15,282 nt of DNA from CAYGZM01 sp964354365 (GTDB taxonomy: Bacteria; Planctomycetota; Phycisphaerae; Sedimentisphaerales; Anaerobacaceae): positions 1 through 15,282 of the forward strand of contig CAYGZM010000090.1 of NCBI GenBank assembly GCA_964354365.1, written 5' to 3'. Made by a program: the position numbers and the translations under genes. The notes beneath the pieces are model-generated. The model was not told the DNA's origin. It saw only the letters and a list, made by a program, of their open reading frames with translations, and ran no database searches. Of this stretch, positions 1 through 6,907 are shown in pieces; position 1 is the stretch's first letter; each line of letters begins with the position of its first letter.

Positions 1-24
1 CAAACGATTTTTTCTTTTCCAAGT

Positions 25-53
25 AGGCCTAACCTGCAATTTTGCAGAAGCCT
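25..53 (+). promoter_or_regulatory. Leader hairpin upstream of the glycoside hydrolase gene
   Basis: CTGCA (34-38), a four-base loop and TGCAG (43-47) form a perfect short stem, flanked by AGGC (25-28) and GCCT (50-53), which can extend it with internal mismatches. It lies 29 bases before the start codon, so it probably belongs to the 5' leader. There is no T tract after it on the plus strand, so a terminator for this strand is unlikely. A nearly identical small hairpin occurs at 14197-14210. No function is known to me. Confidence 0.3.
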
Positions 54-81
54 TAAAAAGCAACCTAAAGGAAAGAGGCCT

Positions 82-2412
82 ATGAAAAATCAATCGTCCT
101 GCATGTTAAAGCTGGTGGTTGTCTGCGCGGTGTTCGCCTTGCTCGCCGGCGTTGTGGGGGCCGAGGGTGAAAAAACGGCGTTATCAGGTGTGGCAGAGGG
201 GTTTTTGCCGCCGATCCCGGAAGGGAAGGAATGGAAGCCGGCCTGGAGCGATGAATTTGACGGGGCGAAGGTTGATGAGTCCAAGTGGGAGATTCTGGGC
301 GACTGGAAACGGCGGGACGGGTACTGGGTGAAAGAGGACTCATACACCGACGGCGCGGGGAATCTGCTTATCCGCACAAGGAAGGACGGCGAGCGCTATA
401 CGTGCGGCGCCCTGCGGACCAAAGGAAAATTCGAGCATAAGTTCGGATATTGGGTGTGCCGGTGCAAGTTCCCGACGCAGGAGGGACATTGGCCTGCCTT
501 CTGGCTTCATACGAGCAGCGTCAACCAGATAGGGAATGCGGGCAGAGACGGGACGGAAATAGACGTTATGGAAAAGCCGTGGCGGGAGGATAAGATAACG
601 CAGAACCTTCACTGGGACGGCTACGGCAAGGAGCACAAACACGTCGGCAAGGAAAGCGCAATACCCGGCCTGAGCGAGGGATTTCATACGTTCGGGCTGC
701 ATTGGACACCGGATGAGTACGTTTTTTACGTTGACGGCAAGGAGATTTGGCGCACGAGGGGCGGCGGGGTCTCGCAGGTAGCCGAGTATGTAAAGCTGAC
801 CGAGGAGATAGGTACATGGGGCGGGGATATAACAAAAGCCAAGCTGCCCGATTACTTTGTGGTCGATTACGTTCGTGTGTATGATATGGTGGACGCGGCG
901 GTGGCCCCGAGCGAAGAGGACGAGGCTAAGAAGCTCATTCGTCAGGCGGTGAACGTCCGGCCCTCGGCCCGGCAGCTGGCGTGGCAGGAAGGCGAGTTCA
1001 TTGCTTTCATTCACTTCGGCGTCAATACGTTCACCGGGCGTGAATGGGGCACGGGGATGGAGGACCCCAAGATTTTCAACCCTGAAAAGTTGGATACGGA
1101 CCAGTGGTGCCGGATGATGAAGGCCGCGGGGATGACGCAGGCGATTCTCACCGTCAAGCACCACGACGGTTTCTGCCTGTGGCAGACGCGATATACGGCG
1201 CACTCGGTGGCATCGAGCAATTGGCGAGGCGGTAAGGGCGACGTGCTGCAGGATTTGGCGGCATCGTGCAGGAAGTACGGGCTGAAGCTCGGCGTGTATT
1301 TATCGCCCGCGGATCTGCACCAGATCGAGAGCGCCGACGGTGTTTACGGCAACCTGAGCGAATATACCGAGCGGGTGATCCCCCGCCCGGCGCCGGGCCG
1401 TCCATTCAAGGACACGCGGACGTTCAAATTCCTCGTCGATGACTACAACGAGTATTTCCTTAACCAACTGTTCGAGCTGCTGACCGAGTACGGGCCGGTT
1501 TATGAGGTCTGGTTCGACGGGGCGCATCCGAAGCGCAAGGGCGGGCAAAAATACACTTATCAGTATTGGTATGAGCTTATTCGGCAGCTTGCGCCAGACG
1601 CGGTTATCTTCGGCAAAGGGCCGGATGTGCGATGGTGCGGCAATGAGGGCGGCGGCACGAGAGAGGCCGAGTGGAGCGTTATCCCGATAAGCGCGCCGCT
1701 GGACAAATTCGATTGGCCGGATATGACGGCGCAGGACCTCGGCAGCTTGGCCAAGCTCCGGGAGAATTCTGATAAGGGCGGTTTCCTGCACTGGTATCCG
1801 GCTGAGACCAATACCTCGATCCGGGATGGGTGGTTCTGGCGGGATGAGCAACAGCACGTCAAGACGACCGCGGAGATACTCGATATCTGGTATCGCTCGG
1901 TCGGGGGCAATACGGTGTTTCTGCTGAATATCCCGCCTGATCGCGATGGCCTGTTTGGGCAGCGCGACTGCAAGGTGATCGAGGAGGTCGGCGAGATTCT
2001 CCGCGAGACGTTCAAGACCGACCTTGCCAAAGGGGCGACTGCGAGCGCTTCGGCAAGCCGCGGGCCGGACTTCGATGCGGGCCAGGCGCTCGATGGCGAT
2101 ACGGGGACGTGCTGGATGCCGCTGGACTGGACGACGCAGGCAGAGTTAGTGATTACGCTCGACGGCAGGAAAACCTTCAATCGCGTTGTCTTCCAGGAGA
2201 ACATCCGCGACTATGGCCAGCGTATTGCCAAATTTGCCGTCGATGCGCAGTTTGACGGCCAATGGAAGCAGATTGCCGAGGGCCAGACCGTCGGCTACAA
2301 AAGAATCTGCCGAACTGAAACCGTCACCACCGACAAGCTGCGAATCCGCGTCCTCGACTCCCGCCTCTGCCTCACAATCAGCAACTTCGCCCTCTACCAC
2401 GCAAGACAATAG
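82..2412 (+). CDS. Secreted GH16-GH29-CBM32 fusion glycoside hydrolase
   Basis: This is an exported 776-aa enzyme with two catalytic domains. Residues 1-27 are a signal peptide (hydrophobic core, cleavage likely after Gly-Ala27). Residues about 50-270 are a complete GH16 domain with the beta-bulge catalytic motif EIDVME (E159, D161, E164) and a family-typical end near VVDYVRVYD. Residues about 288-640 are a GH29 alpha-L-fucosidase-type domain with KHHDGF (359-364) and VWFDG, where D479 is the likely nucleophile. Residues about 647-775 are an F5/8 type C (CBM32-like) domain starting DLAKGATA. The ATG is preceded by a purine-rich AAGGAAAGAGG ribosome site (68-78). GH16 enzymes cut internal beta bonds in laminarin, agar, porphyran or carrageenan; GH29 enzymes release alpha-L-fucose, and some release L-galactose. 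One protein would therefore trim and cut a branched, perhaps algal, glycan; the substrate is inferred. The reading frame is continuous through the junction, so the fusion is not an artefact of calling. Confidence 0.93.
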   Translation: MKNQSSCMLKLVVVCAVFALLAGVVGAEGEKTALSGVAEGFLPPIPEGKEWKPAWSDEFDGAKVDESKWEILGDWKRRDGYWVKEDSYTDGAGNLLIRTRKDGERYTCGALRTKGKFEHKFGYWVCRCKFPTQEGHWPAFWLHTSSVNQIGNAGRDGTEIDVMEKPWREDKITQNLHWDGYGKEHKHVGKESAIPGLSEGFHTFGLHWTPDEYVFYVDGKEIWRTRGGGVSQVAEYVKLTEEIGTWGGDITKAKLPDYFVVDYVRVYDMVDAAVAPSEEDEAKKLIRQAVNVRPSARQLAWQEGEFIAFIHFGVNTFTGREWGTGMEDPKIFNPEKLDTDQWCRMMKAAGMTQAILTVKHHDGFCLWQTRYTAHSVASSNWRGGKGDVLQDLAASCRKYGLKLGVYLSPADLHQIESADGVYGNLSEYTERVIPRPAPGRPFKDTRTFKFLVDDYNEYFLNQLFELLTEYGPVYEVWFDGAHPKRKGGQKYTYQYWYELIRQLAPDAVIFGKGPDVRWCGNEGGGTREAEWSVIPISAPLDKFDWPDMTAQDLGSLAKLRENSDKGGFLHWYPAETNTSIRDGWFWRDEQQHVKTTAEILDIWYRSVGGNTVFLLNIPPDRDGLFGQRDCKVIEEVGEILRETFKTDLAKGATASASASRGPDFDAGQALDGDTGTCWMPLDWTTQAELVITLDGRKTFNRVVFQENIRDYGQRIAKFAVDAQFDGQWKQIAEGQTVGYKRICRTETVTTDKLRIRVLDSRLCLTISNFALYHARQ

Positions 2413-2680
2413 ACTCAAGACTGAAGACTACAGACCTCAAACCAAATGCCGCCGGATCCGGTCCGCAAATACCCCGCCGTCAGTCATTGTGAGGAGGCCG
2501 AAGGCCGACGTGGCAATCTCCTCTTTGTCGCACAAAGAGAACTTCTCCATTTTCTTAGGACGCCCAGCACGACGGGACCGCTCCGTCGAGGGACCCGCCC
2601 TGAGCGAAGTCTGCCCTGAGTTGCATCGAAGCGTCGAATGGGCCGAAGGATTCCTACTCAGGTATCGCCGGATGGGAAAG
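2413..2680. repeat. Intergenic dispersed-repeat fragments
   Basis: No gene is seen. The stretch opens with degenerate tandem AGACT-like units (about 2410-2440). It continues with a GTCATTGTGAGGAGG repeat running to about 2522, a version of the GTCATTnCGA interspersed repeats common in many bacterial genomes. A 22-bp stretch at 2599-2620 (CCTGAGCGAAGTCTGCCCTG and on) recurs in opposite orientation at 10047-10068 with four mismatches. Together these mark a non-coding boundary between the hydrolase gene and the restriction island. Confidence 0.6.
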
Positions 2681-2752
2681 TGGTAACGCCCAAGCTCACC
2701 TGCTGCTATGGAGCGCAGCGGAATAGCGGTCAGGTGCAGCGCCTTGTTCGGC
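2681..2752 (-). other. attC-like integron recombination site
   Basis: On the minus strand the element runs from GCCGAAC (2752-2746, R''-like) to GTTACCA (2687-2681, R'-like, with intact GTTA). Between them GCACCTGACCGCTAT pairs imperfectly with ATAGCAGCAGGTG, leaving bulges and a GC-rich tip, which is the fold expected of attC. Read in the ALHLTAIPLRS frame it matches the translated attC signature I know from many cassette-bearing genomes. At 72 bp the length is usual for attC. It lies at the 3' end of the methyltransferase gene, the right place for a cassette. The R'' and R' boxes are not canonical and no integrase is present in the window, so it may be a stray or decayed cassette end. Confidence 0.6.
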
Positions 2753-4282
2753 ACACAGTGCTAAAGGCTCGAATAATGCCTCAACTTCCTCTGGAAGTGA
2801 GTTATTAATTCTGCAATATTCAATTGCGCTATTAACTACATCGGCGGGGAGCTTAGAAAACCAACTCTGTGAAGGCGCCAAGGCATGATTCAAATCATTC
2901 GGCTCGAACTTTTCTAATCCGTCTCCGTAATGTCTCATACTTATGCCAAGAATCTGCCTTGCCGCTCTTGACCGAAAATATAGAAATAAAGCATCGCAAA
3001 GCTGTTCGCCGAATAAGTTTGGATAGAAGCAATGAAAGCACGTCAGATTTACTGCTGAGCTTAAGTTTCTTACAGCCTTAAACTTATCTCTTGAAAACAC
3101 CCCGAACAGCAGCGGAGCCGGTGCTCTTCGTTCTAATTTGTACCAAGGCGTTCGCATCTTCGTAAGATATCTAAGATGGTATCCCATCATCTCGCCATAC
3201 CGAACGTACTCGTGCACTGCCTCTGTCGGTTTACCATTGATATTAAGCAAAAGAACATTCGTATCTGTACGTTCCAGATCGCCAAAATCTGAATCTGTAA
3301 ATATAGAGGCCTTGACTTGTACGCTCTTTGTTATACAACCGAGAAAGCACGAACGTGGAATGCCAAGTTCTCTCGCCTTACTCCGTGACATTGCAAAATA
3401 CTCGTTCGCCCCAGTTGCGATGCCACGACTAAATCCACCATAAGAATCAATTGTGACAAGATCGGGAGAGACAAACGATGAGCGCCCATTTTCAAAGTAT
3501 TTAAGCCACTTTTCTGAGGGTTTGAGGCTCGCGACGTCAACCTCTCGTATTGGCACAGTTGAAAGCACATCCGCCAGATCCTGCATGTTCTGTACAGAAT
3601 AGAAACGTACTGGCGCAATAAGGTCGTCATTGCTTACCAGAATGATTCCCACAGAAGTCGTCGCATCTGGAAACACCTCCTTTTCTGGCTCAAGTTTGAT
3701 AAGCGCCTTCAACATTCCTTGGTGTAGAAGGCGATCTTTGATAATCGCGCCATAACCTGTATTCAGAAACTCAAGCGGCATGATATAGGCAAGACGCCCT
3801 CCATGTGCCAGTTCTGACAGCGACTTTATCAAGAACGCCGACGCTATGTTAGTGTAACCGGACAGCTTTACTTGAAGGCGTCTCTCAAAAGCTGCAAATA
3901 CTTCGCTTCTATTGGTAAAGTGCTGAAAACGCATATAGGGGGGATTGCAGACAATTGCCTTGTGGCTCTGGCCCCACTGGGCCAAATAGTCCCCACAACT
4001 TAGAGACAGAGATGGTGTCCGTGAAGCATGGGTTCGGAAGTGCTCCAATATTTTAGCATCCACCTCCGTACCTGCAAATGTGGCGGAATGCATGACCGAC
4101 TTGCCCGCAAAGTAGAAGGATCCCAACCCGAATGCGGGATCATACAAATTATTTGAGCCACCCGATAAAGCCCAGCGGCACATAAACGCAGCAACATCGA
4201 AGGGCGTAAAGAATTGCCCGAGCGAGCGTCGATGTTCCGAACCGGCTATGGAACTATATCCCCTACTAAGGTCACACATCAT
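2696..4282 (-). CDS. Type II N6-adenine DNA methyltransferase, gamma class (AccI/HincII-like)
   Basis: This 528-aa enzyme should methylate adenine in the site cut by the neighbouring endonuclease. Motif order is X-I-IV: QFFTP at 23-27, the SAM-binding DPAFGLGSF at 48-56, and the catalytic NPPY at 113-116. The C-terminal half, about 260-500, would hold the target-recognition region. This order defines the gamma class to which M.AccI, M.HincII and M.SalI belong. The start lies in ATGATG, overlapping the end of the endonuclease gene by 11 bp, so translation is probably coupled; the second ATG at 4279 is equally possible. The last 18 residues (511-528, beginning AEQGAA) are encoded by the attC-like element, so the natural protein probably ended near residue 510 before it acquired this tail. 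Base composition is visibly AT-richer than the flanking thi and hydrolase genes, which fits transfer. Confidence 0.88.
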   Translation of the reverse strand: MMCDLSRGYSSIAGSEHRRSLGQFFTPFDVAAFMCRWALSGGSNNLYDPAFGLGSFYFAGKSVMHSATFAGTEVDAKILEHFRTHASRTPSLSLSCGDYLAQWGQSHKAIVCNPPYMRFQHFTNRSEVFAAFERRLQVKLSGYTNIASAFLIKSLSELAHGGRLAYIMPLEFLNTGYGAIIKDRLLHQGMLKALIKLEPEKEVFPDATTSVGIILVSNDDLIAPVRFYSVQNMQDLADVLSTVPIREVDVASLKPSEKWLKYFENGRSSFVSPDLVTIDSYGGFSRGIATGANEYFAMSRSKARELGIPRSCFLGCITKSVQVKASIFTDSDFGDLERTDTNVLLLNINGKPTEAVHEYVRYGEMMGYHLRYLTKMRTPWYKLERRAPAPLLFGVFSRDKFKAVRNLSSAVNLTCFHCFYPNLFGEQLCDALFLYFRSRAARQILGISMRHYGDGLEKFEPNDLNHALAPSQSWFSKLPADVVNSAIEYCRINNSLPEEVEALFEPLALCAEQGAAPDRYSAALHSSR

Positions 4283-5342
4283 TTACTATCTCGCTAACGA
4301 ATACGTTGTTATCCAGGTAGCCCCGTCCCTTTTGAAATGTTACATAGAATAGCAGACGGCCCCTCTGCAATTCCTTCATAGCTGATTTGTGCTCTGGCAT
4401 ATCAATACGTCCTAAAATTTCCTTGCCAACTTGAACATTAATCTTGATCGTCGTCTTTCCTTGGTTCTTCACGTCTTCCTCAACCGAGAATACTACATCT
4501 TCTTTTGCGGGATCAGATGCAATTTCAAGAATATCTTTGAATGGGATGACGTAAGCTTTATCGAAGAACACTTGCAGGTAGTAATGTCTGACATTGAAAT
4601 GCTGAATCCATCTGTTGACTAACGCGAGATCCTCCAATTTTGGCGTGATGCTGAGATAGTCTCGTTTGTGCAAGGTCTTGATTTGTTCCTTAAGTGTCTT
4701 GAGCAGTTCTGAGAGACGTCGTAGTTCTGTAGATGATGACCAAGAACGAAGCCGAAAGTCCAGTTCTTTAAACGTCTCATCGGAAGAACGCCTAATCATG
4801 TCGAGGATTTCTGGACTCTTCTGGTGAAGGAGAATTGACATTTGTTGCTCCAGCAGTTTTGATTTAAGATGTCGGCATTGCTGAATTGCCTGATTCGTTC
4901 GTGCTTCCATGAATTCGGAATAGCGGTTCGCGAGGAAGGAGCTGGATCTGACTTCAATGGCAGCAACCGCGCTGGCAACCGTCTGGTCATCGTCCAAATC
5001 TACGTTTTCGATATCGATATCCGATCTCCGGAAGATGAGCAGGTCTGGGCGTTTCCCAATATTGTTAAGCTCATCTTGGTATTTTTGATAGAATTCATCG
5101 AAGCCAGGATCGCCAGCGGCAAGGGAATCAGACCTACCATACTTCACAGCGCAGTACTCAGGCGAGTTCTCATTGATGGCAGTGAAAACAATCTGCTCCG
5201 CCCAGTCGCCCTGTTCCTTGTTCGTCAGAAACTCGGAGTTAGCCATTGTAGGCGGTTTTCCAGTCACTTGCAGATTCGGATCAATACCAAACGGCGTTGA
5301 AGCAAGAAGACGAGCTATTACTTCTTTATAGAGTTGTGGCAT
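4272..5342 (-). CDS. AccI-like type II restriction endonuclease
   Basis: This 356-aa protein is most likely a homodimeric type II endonuclease. The N-terminal block PPTMANSEFLTNKEQGDWAE (31-49) and the later AIEVRSSSF are what I recall from AccI-family enzymes, which cut GT/MKAC; a XamI-type assignment is the main alternative. A PD-(D/E)XK core can be drawn: PD at 99-100 (GKRPDLLIF) and E130-V131-R132, with arginine where lysine is usual. A helical, charged middle region (145-240) follows. The gene precedes and overlaps the methyltransferase by 11 bp, the compact arrangement of a two-gene restriction-modification system. Its start has only a weak ribosome site (GAGAAAGAG), and upstream lies repeat copy A with a palindrome over a -10-like box, suggesting controlled expression. 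Recognition sequence is not shown by the window. Confidence 0.75.
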   Translation of the reverse strand: MPQLYKEVIARLLASTPFGIDPNLQVTGKPPTMANSEFLTNKEQGDWAEQIVFTAINENSPEYCAVKYGRSDSLAAGDPGFDEFYQKYQDELNNIGKRPDLLIFRRSDIDIENVDLDDDQTVASAVAAIEVRSSSFLANRYSEFMEARTNQAIQQCRHLKSKLLEQQMSILLHQKSPEILDMIRRSSDETFKELDFRLRSWSSSTELRRLSELLKTLKEQIKTLHKRDYLSITPKLEDLALVNRWIQHFNVRHYYLQVFFDKAYVIPFKDILEIASDPAKEDVVFSVEEDVKNQGKTTIKINVQVGKEILGRIDMPEHKSAMKELQRGRLLFYVTFQKGRGYLDNNVFVSEIVNDV

Positions 5343-5360
5343 ACGATCTCTTTCTCGTGC

Positions 5361-5549
5361 CGAACAATGACTATACAGTCTGTATAAAACGGGAAACGCA
5401 GACTTTTTCTCACTGTATAAGAAGTTCCCGTTGCTTTTTCAATATTATCTCACCCCCATTTTACGGGCTGGCTACAGCGGGGCAACTCTTTTTTCATCAG
5501 AAATAGGGACAGAAAGAATAAAAGCCGGTTTATCATCATGCCGATGCGG
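5361..5549. repeat. 189-bp direct repeat, copy A
   Basis: The copy begins CGAACAATGA and ends CCGATGCGG. It matches 6413-6601 at the same length with no gaps: 149 of 189 positions identical by my hand count, with offset 1052 throughout. Identity is highest at both ends and lowest in the middle (about 5401-5430). It fills the gap between the endonuclease start and the 170-aa gene, so on the minus strand it is the promoter region of the restriction operon. A short inverted repeat, CGGGAA/TTCCCG (about 5390-5429), is present only in this copy. Confidence 0.9.
5369..5386 (-). promoter_or_regulatory. Palindrome over a -10-like box, restriction operon
   Basis: TATACAG-T-CTGTATA (5372-5386) is a perfect 7+1+7 palindrome. 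Overlapping it, GACT-ATAC-AGTC (5369-5380) has the form of C-boxes bound by restriction-modification controller proteins, though with a four-base centre and only one box. On the minus strand TATAGT (5375-5370) could be a -10 hexamer, 28 bases before the endonuclease start; no convincing -35 is seen, as expected for a regulated promoter. No controller gene is present in the window, so the binding protein is unknown. Confidence 0.4.
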
Positions 5550-5561
5550 TTCAACTCGATG

Positions 5562-6074
5562 TTATGCCTTTCGTTTCCTCTTTCCGGCTTTCCTTATCTT
5601 GTCTCTCAATCTCTTTCTCGACCGGGAGGCCGCCACTGACTTGCTGTCAATCCTCGCCCTGAAAAGTTGGTAGTGCCGCTTGATCCGCTCGACATAGGCT
5701 TTGTCCTTTAACAGGACGGTGCGCACAAGGTCGAGAATGGGACGGGCTAATTCGCTCTGCGGACTGCCGATATTGAGACACGGACCCATCAGGCCGGCGA
5801 TTGCCTCAGGGTCAGCGTGAGGAAACCAATTCGCGTAGAACTCCGGGGATTCCCAGCCCCAGGCAATGACGGCCTGAGGTCCTCTGCGAAAAGACGCCAT
5901 GACATAGAAGAAGACCCGACTGCAATCACAGCCGGGTTCGTTGCAGAACATCTCGCAGAACGCATACTCCCCGGGCGGCAGTCCGGTCTTTGATCTGTGA
6001 CCGAACACGGTGATGGTGCGGGTTTCCTTACCCGCCATATCGGGAAACAGGTCATAGAATAGTTGGTATGGCAT
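5562..6074 (-). CDS. Conserved-looking hypothetical protein, Cys cluster and basic tail
   Basis: I do not recognise an established function for this 170-aa protein. It has no signal peptide or membrane segment, so it is probably cytoplasmic. Residues 40-51 carry C40, C44, C49 and C51 (C-x3-C-x4-C-x-C, in EMFCNEPGCDC), a plausible metal site, and there is one more Cys at 99. A Trp/Phe-rich stretch (AWGWESPEF) follows. Residues 115-142 look helical (LLKDKAYVERIKRHYQLF). The last 28 residues are strongly basic (Arg/Lys-rich, ending KRKRKA), which suggests nucleic acid contact. The start follows the hairpin and GTTAGAGC at 6086-6148 after 12 bases. The sequence reads like a conserved bacterial family of unknown function; the intact frame and sensible composition support a real gene. 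Confidence 0.75.
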   Translation of the reverse strand: MPYQLFYDLFPDMAGKETRTITVFGHRSKTGLPPGEYAFCEMFCNEPGCDCSRVFFYVMASFRRGPQAVIAWGWESPEFYANWFPHADPEAIAGLMGPCLNIGSPQSELARPILDLVRTVLLKDKAYVERIKRHYQLFRARIDSKSVAASRSRKRLRDKIRKAGKRKRKA

Positions 6075-6085
6075 TGTTTTTCTCT

Positions 6086-6148
6086 GCTCTAACGATGGGA
6101 GTCAGGCACGCGGGCTACCGCGCCGCCCGCACTGCGTAATTCGACTCA
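6086..6148 (-). other. Hairpin between two small genes, weakly attC-like
   Basis: Directly after the stop of the 82-aa gene, GCGGGC pairs with GCCCGC and an outer GAGTC pairs with GACTC, followed on the minus strand by CGTTAGAGC (6094-6086). GTTAGAG is close to the GTTRRRY right end of attC, and the next gene starts shortly after it, as in a cassette. The expected left box (RYYYAAC) is not clear: GTCGAAT is the nearest. It could equally be a simple intergenic hairpin. Confidence 0.25.
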
Positions 6149-6397
6149 TCATGATCTGAATACCTCTCGGTCATCAATGAACACCACACAGCCGATCGTG
6201 AACCATCCACCGAGCGACACCTTGATCAGCTCACCCTGACCTTGACCGGACTTTATCCTTCCGTAGAGCCGACTTCGCGTGCCGGATCCGATTCTTTGGT
6301 CCTGCAACTCCCCGTCCACGATAAGTGCCTCGCCTTTGATCCAGCCGTTGCGAATCTCGACGTCATGCTCTTTGTACTTGAAACGCCATTGTTTCAT
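6149..6397 (-). CDS. Small hypothetical protein (82 aa)
   Basis: The start is the ATG at 6397 (MKQWRFKYKE), chosen because AAGGAG lies 7-8 bases before it; a longer frame from 6451 would begin inside repeat copy B. The protein is 82 aa, soluble and predicted beta-rich: alternating hydrophobic strands (WRFKYKEHDVEI, GEALIVDGEL, SRLYGRIKS, LIKVSLGGWFTIGCVVFIDD) separated by Gly/Asp turns. I recognise no named domain. It is the first gene after repeat copy B and so probably shares its promoter logic with the restriction operon. Translation signals are among the best in the island. A role linked to the island, such as a regulator or an accessory defence factor, is possible but not shown. Confidence 0.7.
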   Translation of the reverse strand: MKQWRFKYKEHDVEIRNGWIKGEALIVDGELQDQRIGSGTRSRLYGRIKSGQGQGELIKVSLGGWFTIGCVVFIDDREVFRS

Positions 6398-6412
6398 GGT
6401 TCTTCTCCTTGT

Positions 6413-6601
6413 CGAACAATGATTATACAGTCCGTACAAAACGGGAAGCACAAATGGCTTTTATCAGCATAATAAACTCGCGTCGCTCTTTCAATAGTAT
6501 CTCACTGGCATTTTACCGGCTGGTTACAAGGGAGCAAGTTTTCTTCTATCAAAAATCGTGACAGAAAGAAGAAAAGCTGGTTTATCATCATGCCGATGCG
6601 G
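6413..6601. repeat. 189-bp direct repeat, copy B
   Basis: This is the second copy of the 189-bp unit, 1052 bp from copy A, again placed just upstream of a minus-strand gene (the 82-aa protein). On the minus strand a consensus TATAAT (6427-6422) sits where copy A has TATAGT. The palindrome is degraded here: TATACAG-T-CCGTACA (6424-6438). Homology stops at CCGATGCGG; the flanking bases beyond differ from those of copy A. Confidence 0.9.
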
Positions 6602-6627
6602 AGCCGCTTCGCGGGAGTATTCGAATA

Positions 6628-6747
6628 GATTCCTCGACTGCGCTCGGAATGACAAATGCTACGCTCGTACCGTATTTCGTAAGTCCCGCTACTATGCCGT
6701 CATTTCGACCGGAGCGATGCACAGCATCGCGCAGCGGAGAAATCTCT
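6628..6747. repeat. Paired interspersed repeats facing each other
   Basis: ATTCCTCGACTGCGCTCGGA ending in ATGAC (to 6653) and GTCATTTCGACCGGAGCG (from 6699) through GGAGAAATCT (about 6745) are opposite-facing members of the GTCATTnCGA repeat type. The second contains a perfect stem, GCGATGC/GCATCGC (6714-6720 and 6724-6730), with a three-base loop. Such repeats are non-coding and spread through many genomes. Confidence 0.65.
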
Positions 6748-6907
6748 TCTTATGACACGCCGGCTTCTTCGCATAGTCGCCCTATTTATGAAATGCGGTA
6801 CTCGGGCTGACGCTTTCGAAGGTGGGCACAGCCGACCCCACGCAACTGCCTGTCACGGCGTAGCCTCTGGCGAAGCCGGGTCATCCGTCGTCTGTCGTCC
6901 CTCGTCC
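6748..6907. other. Non-coding stretch downstream of thiH
   Basis: No gene is supported here. A GGCGTAGCC/GGCGAAGCC pair (about 6858-6880) and a run of degenerate GTC-rich trinucleotides (about 6887-6905) directly abut the thiH stop codon. They resemble the AGACT-like run that follows the hydrolase gene at about 2410-2440. No clear terminator with a T tract was found for the thi operon. Confidence 0.5.

Noticed and set aside
340..1203. Minus-strand open frame of 287 codons opposite the hydrolase gene
   Set aside because: Lies wholly under the GH16-GH29 coding region, which carries the catalytic motifs; no independent support.
5361..6601. Insertion sequence bounded by the 189-bp repeats
   Set aside because: The genes between the repeats have no transposase features, and the repeats contain promoter-like signals rather than terminal inverted repeats.
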